Shown here piece by piece: positions 46,959-55,247 of a DNA stretch of 64,000 bases (positions within the stretch are counted from its first letter, which is position 1; every line of letters starts with the position of its first letter). Source of the stretch: Sphingobacteriales bacterium 50-39 (GTDB lineage: Bacteria; Bacteroidota; Bacteroidia; Chitinophagales; Chitinophagaceae). The DNA is taken from contig MKTZ01000011.1 in assembly GCA_001898505.1 (NCBI GenBank), positions 310,001 to 374,000 on the forward strand. Direction: 5' to 3'. Both the position numbers and the translations under genes were made by a program. The notes under the pieces are model-generated. The model searched no databases, had not been told where the DNA came from, and saw only the letters and a list, made by a program, of their open reading frames with translations.

Positions 46959-47675
46959 TTATATTTCCGGAGGTGGCGGTGGATTGTATAGTTTCTTTCC
47001 AAAAATATAGAATACCCCCAATTGGAACATGCTGTTCTTTAACGTTCCTGCCGGAATAGGAGCCGTCGAGCTTCCGCTGGTAGCCTGGTTGACATTCTCC
47101 AAACCCAGGTTATAACGCGCATCAAAACCTAGATTGAAAGGACTGCAATACCCTAATCCAACGGCCCAGCTAAGATCCGTGGACTTGAGCTGCCTTTTTA
47201 TATCATAATGAACAGAGTTGACAGACCCGACCAATGTCTCATTGATCTTGCCGCTTAACAGCAGGCCTACCTGGGGACCCGTCTCTACAAAAAAGGCCTG
47301 CGGCAATTTATATTTCACCAGAACGGGAACGTTGAGATAGCTCAGGCGGTAGTCCTCCGTGGCGGTGACATAATAATCCTGTTCCGGCCGGCCTGTTGCA
47401 CCCTGCAGGGAATATACAACCTCCGGTTGCAGGCTCCATTTTTTCCCAAAGAGGACAGATGCAAATGCCCCTCCCGTAAAAGTGGTGATGGGATAATAAC
47501 GCATGGTCTGTGTGTTGCCGTCGACGATGGTCGTTGGCCTGCCGCTTGTCATCAGTTCTGCAAAGCCTAAACCCGCTTTGACGCCAAATTGCACATTTTG
47601 TGCGTGCGTTGTCAGTGTCAGAAGAGAAAAGATTAAAAAGAGATTAAACGATGGTTTGAAAATAGATTGTCTCAT
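46959..47675 (-). CDS. PF13568-type outer-membrane beta-barrel protein (second)
   Basis: This 238-aa protein starts with a signal peptide (MRQSIFKPSFNLFLIFSLLTLTTHAQ) and shows GVKAGLGFAELMTSG, FTGGAFASVLFGKKWSLQPEVVYSLQGA, LNVPVLVKYKLPQAFFVETGPQVGLLLSG and a last barrel strand FQLGVFYIFGKKL before a short proline-rich tail. These are typical of the Bacteroidota porin family. The internal ATG was preferred to a start nine codons upstream. Confidence 0.82.
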   Translation of the reverse strand: MRQSIFKPSFNLFLIFSLLTLTTHAQNVQFGVKAGLGFAELMTSGRPTTIVDGNTQTMRYYPITTFTGGAFASVLFGKKWSLQPEVVYSLQGATGRPEQDYYVTATEDYRLSYLNVPVLVKYKLPQAFFVETGPQVGLLLSGKINETLVGSVNSVHYDIKRQLKSTDLSWAVGLGYCSPFNLGFDARYNLGLENVNQATSGSSTAPIPAGTLKNSMFQLGVFYIFGKKLYNPPPPPEI

Positions 47676-47788
47676 AATAGTTCGAATTTCGTTCTCAGTC
47701 ACGACGATAATATGCTGCTGGTTGCCTCGTAACGAGAGATTAACAAAATCCTGTCTTCTTAAATCAACTACCCGGCCGCACGGTGCCT

Positions 47789-48385
47789 TTAATGAGAATT
47801 TAATTTCACTTTAAAATAGCCAGTGAGCTCGGTGCGAAGTTTGTTATCTGCACCATTTGCCACTTCATGATATTCCTCACTGACAAGATCAAGGCGGCCT
47901 TCTACCAATCCGCCTTTTTTAAGTTGGGGTGGGGCAATCAACGTCAATGTATAGCTCTTGCTGGGGACCAATACTTCGAAAGATAAAGAGTCTTCCGGAT
48001 GTAATTTATATATTTCGGCATCGGACTTGGCAAAGTGACGAATTATGCAGGTGTCTTTTAAAAAATATATATAGAATCCTGAAGCTGCAGTGAATCCCAG
48101 CGATCCTATAATTGTAGCCGTGTCGCTTTCGAGAAAGGGGAGCATGAAACACTCCATGGCCTTCCCCTCTTTATAGGAGTCGAGTAACAAGCTGTCATTT
48201 TCAAACATCTTGATATACATGCTTCCTTCAAAACCCGTCGGAAGCTTTTGAACCTCCTTTTCAACTTCTGCTTTTATGGACGGGTCTATCACATATCCTT
48301 TATAGGCAACGGGTTGATGCTGTGAATGGCAGGAGGAGAGTAAGAAAAGAGTTCCGAAGAATAAGGCATTAAAATGGATTTTCAT
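47789..48385 (-). CDS. Predicted lipoprotein of unknown function
   Basis: This 198-aa protein starts with a lipoprotein signal (FGTLFLLSSCHSQ; the cysteine is the acylation site). No known domain is recognised; the mature part is rich in beta strands, and it has two more cysteines (MECFML, DTCIIRH). It is divergent from a region without genes. I cannot assign a function. Confidence 0.65.
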   Translation of the reverse strand: MKIHFNALFFGTLFLLSSCHSQHQPVAYKGYVIDPSIKAEVEKEVQKLPTGFEGSMYIKMFENDSLLLDSYKEGKAMECFMLPFLESDTATIIGSLGFTAASGFYIYFLKDTCIIRHFAKSDAEIYKLHPEDSLSFEVLVPSKSYTLTLIAPPQLKKGGLVEGRLDLVSEEYHEVANGADNKLRTELTGYFKVKLNSH

Positions 48386-48807
48386 GATAGGTCGGGGGTT
48401 TCCCTGACAAGATACAAATTAAAGTATGCATAGATTGCTAAACGTACGGGTTACCACACGGTCACCCATGGGAGCAATCGTTTATTCTACAGGAGGGATC
48501 ATGGGAAAGATATGGAGTTGATGTATACCGACTTTCTGCAGTTTTATTTTTCAGGTGACAAAGCCTTTAACCCTCCACACGGTCCGTATCGACCACCTTT
48601 CTTTTGCATTTTCCGCCTCACCCGCCGGATTTTATTTTCAGGATTTCATAATCCGGGGATCCACACCACGGGATTTAGCAATTCCTGCCCACCCCACATC
48701 CCCGCACAACCCTTTTTGGCAAATTATCACAGCCCTGAGCATTTCCCCCTGCCGGATCAATTAGCAAACCGCGCTCCGGCAGGATAGTTTCGCTGAAAAC
48801 ATTGTTT
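48386..48807. other. Gap without recognisable gene
   Basis: I see no gene, RNA or strong hairpin in this 420-bp stretch. Short open frames here lack coding character, and a decayed gene is possible. Confidence 0.3.
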
Positions 48808-49651
48808 ATGAAAATCAACACCCAACTACCCCTCACATTCGGCGCCCGGTCATCCCTTGACGGTAGCCATCGTTTCCGACATCCATTATATGGACCCTTC
48901 CTTATTGGACAGCAATGCCGCTGCCGGAACAGCCTTTCAGAATTATTTGAACCAGGACCCTAAACTATTGCAGTACAGCGCCCTGGTGTTCAAAAAAGTG
49001 ATGGCCCAGCTCTCCGTCGCAAAACCCGACATCCTGCTGGTCCCCGGCGACATCACCAAGGATGGTGAAAAGATCGACCACCAGGTAATGGCCGGCTTTT
49101 TCGATAAGTTACGGGACCAGGGCATTGCCGTATATGTCATGCCGGGGAATCACGATATCAATAACGCAAAGGCGAAAAGATATGTAGGGAACAATGAATA
49201 CCCCGTGGCCATGACCTCGCGGGCGGAATTTGAAAGCATTTACGCCAATTTCGGCTACCGGGCCGCCATCGCCAGGGACACAGCTTCCCTGAGCTATGTA
49301 GTACAGTTGCAGCCGGGTCTCAGGCTTATCTCCATCGACGCGAATTTTCCCGGTGGCGAGAATTATGCCGATTATGCGAACCAGTTCCTGTCACAGCACC
49401 TGGATGGATATTTCTATGCATATCTGAATACCTTATATGGGGCGCCGCCCTCGCTCGCCACCTTCGCTGCTCCTTTGTTCAGGAATGGCATTATGGCTCA
49501 TTTTGCCGGAGATGAAAATATGCCCGCGGACCAGCAGACGCTGATCAATCAGCTGGCGGGGATATCACCACAACTGGCCGGCATCGTTACTACCTTATGG
49601 ACAGATACCGGGGTGGCGGATAATAATACAGAGATCACCATCAGCAACTGA
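48808..49651 (+). pseudogene. Calcineurin-like phosphoesterase, frameshifted and internally deleted
   Basis: The metallophosphoesterase motifs SDIHYMD, GDITKDGEK and GNHD are present in a 264-codon frame beginning at 48857. No ATG starts that frame; an ATG at 48808 (MKINTQLPLTFGA) gives a plausible N-terminus but in another frame, implying a frameshift near 48850. Further on, LRLISIDANF runs straight into PGGENYADYANQFLSQHLDGYF, which in homologues I know lies far downstream. The intervening part that carries the metal-binding GHxH histidines is therefore missing. The protein is probably inactive. A terminator follows. Confidence 0.65.
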
Positions 49652-49680
49652 ATACCCCTTCTCCCGAACAGGTTCCTAAG

Positions 49681-49712
49681 CCCCTGGCAAAAGGCCGGGG
49701 GTATTTATTTTT
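49681..49712 (+). terminator. Intrinsic terminator after phosphoesterase remnant
   Basis: CCCCTGGC and GCCGGGGG form an eight-pair stem (one G-U pair) with an AAAAG loop, then TATTTATTTTT. It lies about 30 bp beyond the phosphoesterase stop. Confidence 0.7.
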
Positions 49713-49727
49713 GAGATATTTTTGTAT

Positions 49728-50615
49728 ATGAGCATACCATACTACCATGTTGATGTTTTTTCCGGCAAGCCCCTGTCGGGAAATGGATTGACGGTATTCA
49801 CGGAAGCCAGGCGGTTTACAGATCGATTCATGCAACGGATCACGCAGGAGATGAGACAGTTTGAAAGTATCTTTCTTCAACGACTGGGTGATTTCGAATT
49901 TAAAGCTCGGGTATTCACTTGCGAAGAAGAGCTTGATTTTGCCGGTCACCCGATATTGGGCGCCGCAGGTGTGGTGCATGACATATATTTCGCCGACCGG
50001 CAGATCTGTGAATGGCAGTTTCAGTTGAACAAAAAGGCGGTTTGGGTGCACACAAAAAAAGAGAAGGACCAATACACTTCCGTAATGGATCAGGGTATGC
50101 CGGAATTCGGTTATGTTTTATCAGAGCAGGAGACACTTGGATTATTGCCAATGATGAACCTGGAAATGGAAGATTTATATCCCGGATTGATGCCTTGTGT
50201 GGTTTCAACGGGCCTTCCTTATCTTATCCTTCCATTGCATGCCAATGGAATAAAGGCAAAAATAAAGGTGGAAGATATCTCTTCTACGTTGGAAAAGTTT
50301 GGAGCTAAATTTACCGGTACCCTGGAAATTCCTACGCTGGGCATACGCACATGGGATAATGCAGGCAAGGTGGAGGATATTGCTACAGGAAGCCTTGCTG
50401 GTCCTTGCGGCGCTCTCCTGGTAAAATATGGATTTAAAAAGGTCAATGAACGATTCCTGCTAAACCAGGGCGCCAACATCGGGAGACCCAGTGAACTTTA
50501 CATAACTATTAAAGCAACGGAAACCAGCTTTTGGGACGTGTGGGTTGGCGGGGGTGTATGTAAGGTAGGACATGGCTTTTTAGAACCAGACTTAATTATG
50601 CCTTATGGTGATTGA
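49728..50615 (+). CDS. PhzF-family isomerase/epimerase-like protein
   Basis: This 295-aa protein has the PhzF fold marks: PYYHVDVFSGKPLSGNGLTVF, then MRQFESIFL with the catalytic-type glutamate, EEELDFAGHPILGAAGVV and the mirrored C-terminal half. PhzF members isomerise dihydro-3-hydroxyanthranilate in phenazine synthesis; most homologues, including this stand-alone one, have unknown substrates. The ATG at 49728 was preferred to an upstream TTG. TATTTTTG at 49716-49723 could be its -7 box, which would leave a very short leader. Confidence 0.88.
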   Translation: MSIPYYHVDVFSGKPLSGNGLTVFTEARRFTDRFMQRITQEMRQFESIFLQRLGDFEFKARVFTCEEELDFAGHPILGAAGVVHDIYFADRQICEWQFQLNKKAVWVHTKKEKDQYTSVMDQGMPEFGYVLSEQETLGLLPMMNLEMEDLYPGLMPCVVSTGLPYLILPLHANGIKAKIKVEDISSTLEKFGAKFTGTLEIPTLGIRTWDNAGKVEDIATGSLAGPCGALLVKYGFKKVNERFLLNQGANIGRPSELYITIKATETSFWDVWVGGGVCKVGHGFLEPDLIMPYGD

Positions 50616-50853
50616 AATACTCGGCTGGCTGGGGTCCGTGATGGTAATCCTGGCTTATGCGTTGAATATCTACAAAAAATTGGATTCAGACAGTGTAGTA
50701 TATTATTTCTTAAATATAGCAGGAAGCTCGCTGCTCATTATCAATACACTGTATCACCAGGCTATTCCGTCAATGACCGTGAACGTAGTATGGGTACTGA
50801 TCGCCATAGTAGCAATCTTCAACAAGAGCCGTCGGCAGGTCGGCAATAAATAG
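50605..50853 (+). CDS. CBU_0592-family small membrane protein
   Basis: This 82-aa protein has three predicted helices (IEILGWLGSVMVILAYALNIY, VVYYFLNIAGSSLLIINTLY, MTVNVVWVLIAIVAIF) matching the CBU_0592 family of small integral membrane proteins with unknown function. It overlaps the PhzF gene end by 11 nt and so shares its operon. Confidence 0.75.
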   Translation: MVIEILGWLGSVMVILAYALNIYKKLDSDSVVYYFLNIAGSSLLIINTLYHQAIPSMTVNVVWVLIAIVAIFNKSRRQVGNK

Positions 50854-51041
50854 GCCCCAGATTAATGTAGCTGATATTCAACAGCTTAGGAGGTGATCCC
50901 CCGTAGCGGGATCTGACAACCCTTGCACGCTTATGGGCAAATTGACACGGTTGTAGGCAATATGAACACGGTTATTAAGTTATACTATGCGTTCCCGGCA
51001 AAATTTAGTATTTTAAAAAAATTTATAAAAACTATCCTTTT

Positions 51042-51977
51042 ATGCCTTTCAAGCCCTTTTCCCGTGCTCTGGCTATCGCCCTGCCCATTGTAACGATGAT
51101 GAGCAGTTGTGAGAAAACACAAACGACTCCGGACCATGTTCCAAAAGTTTATGCCGACTCTTCCCGAACGATTACGCTACCCGTTGATTCCGTAAGACTT
51201 AATGGAAGCGCCACCGATACAGGCGGAAAGGTCATTGCCTGGTTATGGAGTGAAGTGTCGGGTCCCAATGTTCCGGTCATTCATACGGAAGGTTCTCCGT
51301 CTACCACCATTAGCGGGCTGACGGTGGGTGTATACGTTTTTCAGCTTATGGCGGTAGACTCCGCCGGCGACACCGGGGTCGGGCAAGTGACCATTACCGT
51401 CAAGCCGGGAACTTCCATGCAGGTATTGACAACCTTCTTCGAGTGGGGCCGGTTTGAAACGCATTGGATGGGCAATTCGGTGCATGATATGAGTGATATC
51501 ACCGCCCTTGAGCTTGACGCCGGGACATGGACAGTAAATGGTGAGTTGTTTTACATACGTGCCGGATTTGTTTTCAATATGGGCGGTCTTCCTGCAGGCG
51601 TACCCGTGAAATCTGCCAGGCTTTCGCTCTATTCTAATCATAGTCCGATCAACGGGGATCATACAAATGCGAATGCAGGGCTTACCAACGCCTTCTATAT
51701 CAGTAGGATTGCCAACTCCTGGGATCATGCCACAGCGCTATGGCCAAATCAACCCGCTATAGACACTTCGGGCCAGGTGCTTATTCCCGCCACTAACCAG
51801 GGATTTCTTGATGTGACGGATGTCGATGTGACGAAGATGGTAAATAATATGATCAGCAATGGCAACTATGGATTTAAGATCCAGCTGCAGACGGAACAGC
51901 TATATAATATAAGAGTATTTTATTCCAGCGTTGCGTCAGACACGACAAAGCGACCGAGGTTGGTTCTAACTTATTAA
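51042..51977 (+). CDS. Lipoprotein with PKD-like and DNRLRE-type domains
   Basis: This 311-aa protein has a lipoprotein signal (IALPIVTMMSSCEK), a PKD-like immunoglobulin domain (about 35-125: TITLPVDSVRLNGSATDTGGKVIAWLWSEVSG), and a C-terminal domain of the DNRLRE/carbohydrate-binding type (SARLSLYSNHSP, NSWDHATALWPNQP, FLDVTDVDVTKMVNNMISNGNYGFKIQL). It is probably surface-attached and structural or glycan-binding. A strong terminator follows. Confidence 0.75.
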   Translation: MPFKPFSRALAIALPIVTMMSSCEKTQTTPDHVPKVYADSSRTITLPVDSVRLNGSATDTGGKVIAWLWSEVSGPNVPVIHTEGSPSTTISGLTVGVYVFQLMAVDSAGDTGVGQVTITVKPGTSMQVLTTFFEWGRFETHWMGNSVHDMSDITALELDAGTWTVNGELFYIRAGFVFNMGGLPAGVPVKSARLSLYSNHSPINGDHTNANAGLTNAFYISRIANSWDHATALWPNQPAIDTSGQVLIPATNQGFLDVTDVDVTKMVNNMISNGNYGFKIQLQTEQLYNIRVFYSSVASDTTKRPRLVLTY

Positions 51978-51997
51978 GGTCGTCTTATTTTGGAGGG

Positions 51998-52032
51998 GAG
52001 AGCCTGGTAGCCAGCTGCCAGGCTCTCTTTTT
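51998..52032 (+). terminator. Strong intrinsic terminator of DNRLRE lipoprotein gene
   Basis: GAGAGCCTGG and CCAGGCTCTC form a perfect ten-pair stem around a loop of about ten bases, followed by TTTTT. It lies 20 bp beyond the stop. Confidence 0.9.
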
Positions 52033-52058
52033 GCAGGACGTTGACCTACATTCAACTC

Positions 52059-52514
52059 TTAACTATTAGCGACTTTTTTTGCGACACCTACTGCATTCAA
52101 CCCCCTCGGCCCCCTTTCGACTGTAAAGTTCACGAGGTCTCCTTCCTGCACAGGATAAGTGGCCTGATTTATATGAAAAAAAATCTTGGCCCCATTATTT
52201 TGCATAATAAATCCAAAGCCCTTGGAGGCGTTAAAATATTCAATTTTGCCTTCATTTAGCGGCTCGTCGATCTCTTGCAATTTTGGCACCCCTATCTCGA
52301 TATCTTCCGCATTGAAAACTTTCTTCTTTTCAGGGTCCGGCGGAGTGGAGCTGATATTCCCGTCCTCATCGATATAAGCCATCATTTCATCCAAAGACTT
52401 CCCTTTAACCTGGTTGGCTTTGCGCTCTTCCATCTTTTCTCGCTTCCCCTGTTTTTCTTTTTGACGCTGTTTCTCCTTTTCCCTCTTATTAAATGAATCC
52501 TTGTGTTTCGCCAT
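52059..52514 (-). CDS. Cold-shock domain protein with charged N-terminal helix
   Basis: This 151-aa protein has a highly charged Lys/Glu/Arg helix (about 1-45) and a C-terminal cold-shock domain (about 85-151: GKIEYFNASKGFGFIMQNNGAKIFFHINQ with RNP1 and RNP2). It is a nucleic-acid-binding protein, probably an RNA chaperone. It lies 46 bp downstream of an RRM protein gene on the same strand, a pair often seen in Bacteroidota. Confidence 0.9.
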   Translation of the reverse strand: MAKHKDSFNKREKEKQRQKEKQGKREKMEERKANQVKGKSLDEMMAYIDEDGNISSTPPDPEKKKVFNAEDIEIGVPKLQEIDEPLNEGKIEYFNASKGFGFIMQNNGAKIFFHINQATYPVQEGDLVNFTVERGPRGLNAVGVAKKVANS

Positions 52515-52560
52515 ATTTTACTTATTTGTCAAAACCAATTCGCAACGACGGGAAATAACC

Positions 52561-52866
52561 TTACCACCGGTTCTTTTTATATCCGCCGCCTCCGCCACTG
52601 TTGCCGCGGAACGACGATTTTTCCTCTTTGGGCCTGGCTTCCATTACCTTAATGTTACGACCTTCAACGGTGGCGTCATTGAGCTCTGTTATTGCCTTCA
52701 TGGCTGCTGCTTTATCGGGCATTTCGACAAAACCGAACCCCCTTGACTGGCCCGTTGCCTTGTCATTGATGATCTTGGCAGAGGTAACTTCGCCGTATGG
52801 CGTAAAAAATCCCTTTAGATCTTCATCCTGAACATTGAAACTTAAGTTAGAAACATAAATATTCAT
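52561..52866 (-). CDS. RRM-domain RNA-binding protein
   Basis: This 101-aa protein has one RNA-recognition motif with RNP2 (IYVSNLSF) and RNP1 (RGFGFVEM), and a short Gly/Ser/Arg-rich tail (RGNSGGGGGYKKNRW). It binds single-stranded RNA. The start was set three codons inside the longest frame (MNIYVSNL). Such small RRM proteins are abundant in cyanobacteria and Bacteroidota. Confidence 0.93.
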   Translation of the reverse strand: MNIYVSNLSFNVQDEDLKGFFTPYGEVTSAKIINDKATGQSRGFGFVEMPDKAAAMKAITELNDATVEGRNIKVMEARPKEEKSSFRGNSGGGGGYKKNRW

Positions 52867-52946
52867 ACGTAACAATTTTGGTGAAGGTAGATTTTTATCG
52901 GCGATAAAATAGATAAGATTTTGATAAATGCGACTGGCAAAAGTGC

Positions 52947-52968
52947 AAAAAAGGCCGCCGAAGCGACC
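52947..52968 (-). terminator. UUCG-loop terminator of amylase gene
   Basis: On the minus strand GGTCGC-TTCG-GCGGCC forms a six-pair stem (one T-G pair) with a UUCG tetraloop, followed by six T. It lies about 65 bp past the amylase stop. Confidence 0.85.
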
Positions 52969-53032
52969 GTTCCAACTGAATGAGGAAACTTAACTCACAA
53001 GCCATTGATAATCAAAGAGACCAGTTTTTGCT

Positions 53033-54886
53033 TCACTCTTTTTCTATTTCCAGAATCATTGCTGTTTTAGCTTGAATTGTCAAGGTATTATCCGCTTTTA
53101 TCTCTCTGTCTGAAATGATATCCGTTGCTATGAATTTATTGGGTATCATCTGGGAGTATCTGTTCAGGTCAAGGGTCACACTATCCCCGCTTTTATTTAA
53201 CAACACCATTACCTTTTGTTTGTCGGTATACCGGAAATAAACATAAACATCATTTTTCTGAGGGGCATAGTGAATGAATTTCCCGTTAGCGATGGTTGAA
53301 TTTGTTTTTCTCCAATGAAGCAGTTTTGAGAAATATAATTTCCCGGCTCTTTCAACATCAGTCAGACCTTGTCCCGTTGCTGCGTTTTTGAGATCATTAT
53401 CCCAACCACCGTAGAAATCACCCCTTCTTTGTCCATCACTTCCCGCTTTCTCATTTGTCATTAAAACTTCTGTACCATAAAGGAATTGAGGTATACCGCG
53501 CATTGTCATATACATTGCAATACCCAGTTTCCAGTCGTCAAAATTTTTGTTGAGCCGGGAATAAAACCTGTCCAGGTCATGATTGTCGGGAAATATCAAT
53601 TGATTTTCAGGATGAGGGAACTGGTAATCCTGTGCAACGCTTTGGTAGGTGTCGCGCCATGTTGAAAACCAGTAATTCGTGGTGGTCAAACTTGAAACAA
53701 TATTATCGTTCAGTGAAAAATCCATCAGTGTTGGCAGCCAGGATTTATACCCATCAAAGTTCCTTTTATCTTTTTGCCAATACGAGGTTTGAGCAATTAT
53801 TCTGGACATTTCCTCGCCCGCAATATTAAAATGAGGATACTCATCGAGAATTGCCTTTGCCCAACCCGCTAAAAAGTCCTTGTCTGCATAAGAATAGGTG
53901 TCTTCTCTTAAACCTGAAAGCCCCGCGTACTCGATCCACCAAATGGTATTCTGGATCAAGTATTTTGCCATTAAAGGATTACGCTGGTTTAAATCAGCCA
54001 TCTGACTGTCGAACCAGCCGTCAGTATATTCCTTTTTATCGATTTCTGTAGCATACCTGTCAGTCAAAGTGGTTTTTAAAAAATTGCAGCGCGTATGTGT
54101 ATCGGAAAAGTTAACCCAGTCTTTTGAAGGCAGATCTTTGATGAAATAATATTCCGTTCCGCAATGGTTCAACACAACATCCCATATCACACCCATATTT
54201 CTTTTTTTCGCTTCCTGCACAAACTGTTTAAGTTGTTCGTTGGTCCCAAACCTCGGGTCGATTTTATAGAAATCCGTAGCAGCATATCCATGATACGAAT
54301 ACTCAGGCTCATTATTTTCAACCAAAGGCGTACACCATATTTGGGTAAAACCCAGCGATTGAATATAATCCAGGTGATTAATGATTCCCTGAAGATCGCC
54401 GCCATGCCTTTTATTTTCATTGTTCCTGTCAATATCTGTTTGCAACAATGGTGGAACTATATCATTTGTCTTATCTCCATTGGAGAATCTGTCCGGGACA
54501 ATAAGGTAGATGGCGTCTTTTTGAGTATAGCTTGCTCTTTGAGCGCTGTTTTTCTCGCGTTGTAGAAGTGGAAAATTTCTTGTTAAAACAATTTTACCCT
54601 TTTTGCTGAAATTTACTTTGATGTCGCCAGGTTTTGCGGCAGGATTTATTTTGAACGTTACAAAAAGATAATTTTTGTTTTCAACAGTATCTTTTTTTAT
54701 TATCTGAACATTTGGATAAGCAATTGTTGGTTGTAGATCCGAAATGTCATTTCCGTAAATCAATAAGGTGATAGTATTGTATTTCATTCCGGCCCACCAA
54801 TTTTGTGGTTCTATCCTTTCAATCTTTTGGGCAAACAAAAAAGATTGTAAACATAATAATGCGGAAAGAAGAGATGTTTTTTTCAT
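53033..54886 (-). CDS. GH13 alpha-amylase/neopullulanase-like enzyme
   Basis: This 617-aa exported enzyme has a signal peptide (LLSALLCLQSFLFAQ), a cyclomaltodextrinase-type N-terminal sandwich (IERIEPQNWWAGMKYNTITLLIYG), and a GH13 barrel. Region motifs are DVVLNHCG, the nucleophile aspartate in GLREDTYSY, the acid glutamate in IAGEEMSR and the transition-state aspartate in FPDNHDLDRF. It hydrolyses alpha-glucans such as pullulan or maltodextrin in the periplasm or outside. No SusC/D partners are beside it. Confidence 0.94.
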   Translation of the reverse strand: MKKTSLLSALLCLQSFLFAQKIERIEPQNWWAGMKYNTITLLIYGNDISDLQPTIAYPNVQIIKKDTVENKNYLFVTFKINPAAKPGDIKVNFSKKGKIVLTRNFPLLQREKNSAQRASYTQKDAIYLIVPDRFSNGDKTNDIVPPLLQTDIDRNNENKRHGGDLQGIINHLDYIQSLGFTQIWCTPLVENNEPEYSYHGYAATDFYKIDPRFGTNEQLKQFVQEAKKRNMGVIWDVVLNHCGTEYYFIKDLPSKDWVNFSDTHTRCNFLKTTLTDRYATEIDKKEYTDGWFDSQMADLNQRNPLMAKYLIQNTIWWIEYAGLSGLREDTYSYADKDFLAGWAKAILDEYPHFNIAGEEMSRIIAQTSYWQKDKRNFDGYKSWLPTLMDFSLNDNIVSSLTTTNYWFSTWRDTYQSVAQDYQFPHPENQLIFPDNHDLDRFYSRLNKNFDDWKLGIAMYMTMRGIPQFLYGTEVLMTNEKAGSDGQRRGDFYGGWDNDLKNAATGQGLTDVERAGKLYFSKLLHWRKTNSTIANGKFIHYAPQKNDVYVYFRYTDKQKVMVLLNKSGDSVTLDLNRYSQMIPNKFIATDIISDREIKADNTLTIQAKTAMILEIEKE

Positions 54887-54976
54887 TTTATATAGTTGCT
54901 GGCACGTAAACTTTGTCTGTTGTCGGCTCTTTGCTTCGCCGCCAAAAAGCTTACTGAAAAGTACTGCTAAAAATGC

Positions 54977-55000
54977 AAAAAAGCCGCCGAAGCGACCTTT
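54977..55000 (-). terminator. UUCG-loop terminator downstream of tRNA-Asn fragment
   Basis: On the minus strand AAAGGTCGC-TTCG-GCGGCTTTTTT forms a stem with a UUCG tetraloop and a T-run. It is nearly identical to the 52947 terminator and lies just beyond the 3' end of the tRNA-Asn remnant, as expected for the original tRNA gene's terminator. Confidence 0.8.
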
Positions 55001-55022
55001 CCGAATGAATGATTAATCTTAG

Positions 55023-55064
55023 CTCCCCTTGCTGGACTTAAACCAGCGACCCTCTGATTAACAG
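55023..55064 (-). other. Partial tRNA-Asn(GTT) 3' end = island attachment site (attL)
   Basis: Read on the minus strand, these 42 nt give the anticodon loop CTGTTAA (anticodon GTT), the 3' anticodon stem TCAGA, the variable loop, a T arm (GCTGG-TTTAAGT-CCAGC, normal TTCAAGT changed to TTTAAGT), an acceptor 3' strand AAGGGGA and discriminator G, as in tRNA-Asn. The 5' half (acceptor, D arm, 5' anticodon stem TCTGA) is absent: the neighbouring sequence does not pair. This is what remains at the far side of an element that entered the 3' part of the gene. An imperfect 12-bp inverted repeat (55050-55061 and 55077-55088) surrounds the break point and may be the recombinase core site. Confidence 0.75.
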
Positions 55065-55247
55065 GCGCTCTGATCCTTAATCAAAGGGTAGCAGGCTGGA
55101 GCTGATTTAATTTAACTATTTAAATTTCAAACACTTACATCTCTGCGCTAAGTTCGTTTCGACCCCTCAAAAGGTCGTTTGACCTGCTATTTGCAAGCAA
55201 ATTTTCAGCAAAAACGGGGATTTGCAAACAAGCAAAAATCATCAGTT

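Noticed and set aside
55021-55103. A complete tRNA gene on the minus strand, since the ends AGCTCC and GGAGCT pair.
   Set aside because: The 5' half lacks a D arm and the 5' anticodon stem; only the 3' 42 nt fit tRNA-Asn.
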